From Deltaproteobacteria bacterium (lineage in GTDB: Bacteria; Desulfobacterota; Binatia; UTPRO1), in the NCBI GenBank assembly GCA_029262315.1, contig JAJCZP010000264.1:1-59710 (forward strand): 59,710 nucleotides of DNA. Reading direction: 5' to 3'. This document shows positions 58,282 to 59,710 of this stretch, piece by piece. Within the stretch, counting starts at the first letter, position 1. The number at the start of each line of letters is the position of its first letter. The translations under genes were made by a program, and so were the position numbers. The notes below the pieces were generated by a model. It was given only the letters and a program-made list of their open reading frames with translations. It was not told the origin of the DNA and searched no databases.

Positions 58282-58396
58282 CCGGCACCTCGCAACGACG
58301 AGAGCGGTTAGGTGGCTGCGCGGGGCGAGTTGGGTGGCTGCGCGGGGCGACCGGCACCTCGCAACGACGAGAGCGGTTAGGCGAATGCGCGGGGCG
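58282..58396 (+). repeat. left repeat array of the RAYT locus
   Basis: A 31-base sequence (CCGGCACCTCGCAACGACGA plus 11 bases) is perfectly repeated at 58282-58312 and 58351-58381, a period of 69. Within it a 22-base unit (core GGTGGCTGCGCGGGGCGA) is tandem at 58307-58328 and 58329-58350, with a third partial copy at 58376-58396. CTCG and CGAG arms around CAACGA can form a small hairpin. The reverse complement of the core matches the right-hand array. Confidence 0.8.
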
Positions 58397-58473
58397 CGTG
58401 GGGTGAGCGGTCGGGGCAATCGGCGGGGTGCGGGAGAGCGAGAGACCGTGTGGGCAGTCGGGCGGGCGCCTTC

Positions 58474-58508
58474 GTCAGCCGGGGACGTCAGCCGGGGACG
58501 TCAGCCGG
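58474..58508 (+). repeat. 13-bp tandem repeat at the transposase 3' end
   Basis: GTCAGCCGGGGAC occurs at 58474-58486 and 58487-58499, and partly at 58500-58508. It encodes or flanks the last codons (DPADVPG) and stop of the transposase, so the stop position is inside a slippage-prone tract. Confidence 0.8.
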
Positions 58509-59180
58509 ATCGAGCAAGCCGTGCCTGCGCCATCCGACCTTCAGGAGCCACGTGCGCGCGCGTGCAACCGAGGGCGCGCTTGGAGATCCTTCGTCGTCAC
58601 GGGTGGCGCGCTTGAGTGCTTGCGGGTTCCAGCCGTCGAACCAGCGGGAGGATGACGCTGGGTCGAGTCGGACCCTCCCTGCTAGCCGCTGGGCGTGCTT
58701 GCGGGCATTCAGGAGCACGTAACGCAGCGCCGCACGCACCTCCCGCGGCGTCTTCAGCACGTGCAGATGGTAGCGATCGGCGAACACCGCTCCGGAGCGC
58801 TCGCAGACGCGGTTCACCGCACGCGCCAATCGTCCTCCGATCGCCTTCATGCCCCGCCCGAGCGCCTCGCGGTTCCGCGCTTCGACCATCAGGTGCACGT
58901 GATTCCGCTGTAGCGAGTAGTGTGCGAGCCGAAACCCAGGTCGCGTGCAGCCCTTCGCAAACGACCGCTCGATCTCCCGTACCACTCGTTTGGTGCGCAG
59001 CGACGGAATCCCTGGGCGTATCTTCAACGTCACGTGGGCGGGAAGGGATGTGAAACCGGGCCGGCACCGGTGCGGCGCGGCCGAGGTTGCCGAGCGCTTG
59101 CGTCCCGCTCCCTCGCGTCGCCCGCCCCATCGTGGGTGCTCTTTGAGCTGGAGAGAAATCTGATCGTTACGTCTCGGCAT
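58488..59180 (-). CDS. REP-associated tyrosine transposase (Y1 HUH, IS200-like)
   Basis: Transposase of 230 residues. The N-terminal GGRREGAGRKR and PAHVTLKIRPGIPSLR are typical of chromosomal RAYT proteins. The HUH metal motif is in HYSLQRNHVHLMVEA, and the candidate nucleophile Tyr is in ALRYVLLNARKHAQRL. The tail contains a conserved-looking SSRWFDGW. It acts on single-stranded repeat DNA in characterised relatives. The gene appears intact. Upstream (59181-59240) is comparatively AT-rich and probably holds its promoter. Confidence 0.88.
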   Translation of the reverse strand: MPRRNDQISLQLKEHPRWGGRREGAGRKRSATSAAPHRCRPGFTSLPAHVTLKIRPGIPSLRTKRVVREIERSFAKGCTRPGFRLAHYSLQRNHVHLMVEARNREALGRGMKAIGGRLARAVNRVCERSGAVFADRYHLHVLKTPREVRAALRYVLLNARKHAQRLAGRVRLDPASSSRWFDGWNPQALKRATRDDEGSPSAPSVARARTWLLKVGWRRHGLLDPADVPG

Positions 59181-59335
59181 CTTGAAACAGGCTATCTTTT
59201 ACATTACGCTGACGATTGAATCAAGTGCGTTCGTGCATGAGGAGTCGAGATGTGACCAAGCGCCGTGAATGCGCCCGCCATGACCGGCGCACGGAGCGAG
59301 CCACGCGTCACGGTGGCCTCCCGCGTCTCGATCCG
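59181..59335. other. upstream region of the transposase
   Basis: No gene is supported. The first 60 bases (CTATCTTTTACATTACGCTG and around) are AT-rich for this genome and likely contain the minus-strand transposase promoter; the rest is GC-rich and unremarkable. Confidence 0.4.
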
Positions 59336-59535
59336 CCCCGCGTCACGCAGCCACCCAACCGCCCGGCTCACCTACCCCGCACAGCCACGCAACCGCCCAC
59401 CCGACCTACCCCGCACAGCCACCCAACCGCCCGCCTCACCCTGCCCCACACAGCCACGCAACCGCCCGCCCGACCTTTCCCGCAGAGCCACCCAACCGCT
59501 CGCCTCACCCTGCCCCACCTAACCACCCGCTCTTG
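59336..59535 (+). repeat. right repeat array: five ~35-bp units plus a partial unit
   Basis: Units: 59336-59374, 59375-59408, 59409-59443, 59444-59478, 59479-59512, and a partial at 59513-59535. Each has the form CCCCGCACAGCCAC(C/G)CAACC + GCCC tail. Two subtypes alternate (CACCCAAC...CTCACC and CACGCAAC...CGACC), giving a 69-70-base higher-order period. There is no spacer between units. A reading frame through this array (QPPNRPAHLP style) is a by-product of the repeats. Confidence 0.8.
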
Positions 59536-59710
59536 AATCTACCCAGACCCCGCCAACCACGACCGTCCCACCCCGCCACGGACTCTTCGCTCCACGCGGA
59601 CCACATACCCACCCCCCCCCCCCCCACCCCCCCAGACCCCCCCCCCCCCCCCCACCCCCCCCAGACCCCGCCCCCCCCCCACACCCCCCCCCAGACCCCC
59701 CCCCCCCCCC
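59536..59710. other. C-rich low-complexity end of the window
   Basis: From about 59600 the sequence is almost pure C with isolated A, G and T. No gene is possible. It most likely reflects sequencing or assembly error at a contig end. Confidence 0.75.

Larger units (their letters stand above)
58282..59535. mobile_element. RAYT transposase with inverted flanking repeat arrays
   Basis: The transposase gene (58488-59180) lies between a left array with core GGTGGCTGCGCGGGGCG and a right array whose units carry the reverse complement (CCCCGC-CAGCCACCCAAC). This arrangement is that described for REP-associated tyrosine transposases. Whether the unit moves as a block or only mobilises solitary repeats is unknown. 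Confidence 0.6.

Noticed and set aside
59336-59535. Possible CRISPR array
   Set aside because: Units are contiguous with no unique spacers and no cas gene is in the window.
59216-59536. 106-codon frame with QPPNRPAHLP-type repeats
   Set aside because: It is only the translation of the 35-base repeat array; no start signal or domain.

Overview
The window is 59.7 kb of gene-dense, GC-rich bacterial chromosome. GTG and TTG starts are common, and stop/start overlaps of 4 to 8 bases are frequent. The gene set (2-oxoacid:ferredoxin oxidoreductase korAB, seven-subunit Mrp antiporter, GAF-type PtsP, TrmFO, HslUV, a secreted protein with a long Thr-Pro-Val linker, a RAYT-type transposase) suggests an uncultured deltaproteobacteria-like lineage, perhaps Candidatus Binatota. 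That assignment is inference from gene content and style; no marker gene here settles it. The last 170 bases or so degrade into C-rich low-complexity sequence, which looks like the end of an assembled contig.

Layout. 1-586: 5' part of folP (minus). 702-6389: complete mrpABCDEFG operon. 6422-9475 (minus): an htrA-type protease, a TetR regulator with a palindrome just upstream, and an SCP2-type thiolase. 9641-10512: two Hsp20 genes. 10682-15016: threonine synthase, a Cys/Met-metabolism PLP enzyme and a CocE-type hydrolase. 15118-15708 (minus): monothiol glutaredoxin and BolA. 15778-18479: ClC protein with CBS and RCK_C domains, then a CBS protein. 18561-22561 (minus): korB, korA, ilvE. 22679-32490 (minus): glnE, trmFO, topA, dprA and a proline-rich membrane zinc-ribbon protein. 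32655-35189: MoxR ATPase, VWA/CoxE protein and an ArfB-like release factor. 35233-37300: a TfoX-like hypothetical (minus) and comM (plus).

37157-40896 is the most unusual segment. A 94-bp stretch of the comM 3' end is repeated (92 of 94 identical by eye) 3.6 kb downstream. Between the copies lie, all on the minus strand, a degenerate XRE-type HTH gene, a MinD/FlhG-like protein that has lost both P-loop lysines, a FliA-family sigma factor and an orphan membrane histidine kinase. It looks like an inserted regulatory cassette.

40933-47738 (minus): the Thr-Pro-Val-rich secreted protein, a GNAT acetyltransferase, ptsP, thiD and a DegT aminotransferase. 47920-50523: PBP1A. 50531-51553 (minus): a histone-deacetylase-like amidohydrolase. 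51684-52885: tatB-like and tatC. 52917-54216 (minus): a DUF4911-type protein, a zinc-ribbon protein and an alpha/beta hydrolase. 54312-58180: xerC, hslV, hslU, argB. 58282-59535: a RAYT (REP-associated tyrosine transposase) gene flanked on both sides by arrays of related repeats in opposite orientation. No rRNA, tRNA or CRISPR array was recognised.

How the parts fit: most of the window is housekeeping (cell wall, protein export, stress proteolysis, amino-acid and nitrogen metabolism, DNA topology and recombination). dprA-topA-trmFO and xerC-hslVU, which are contiguous in Bacillus, are here separated by about 24 kb and lie on opposite strands. Coordinates of GTG/TTG starts are best guesses and alternatives are given.
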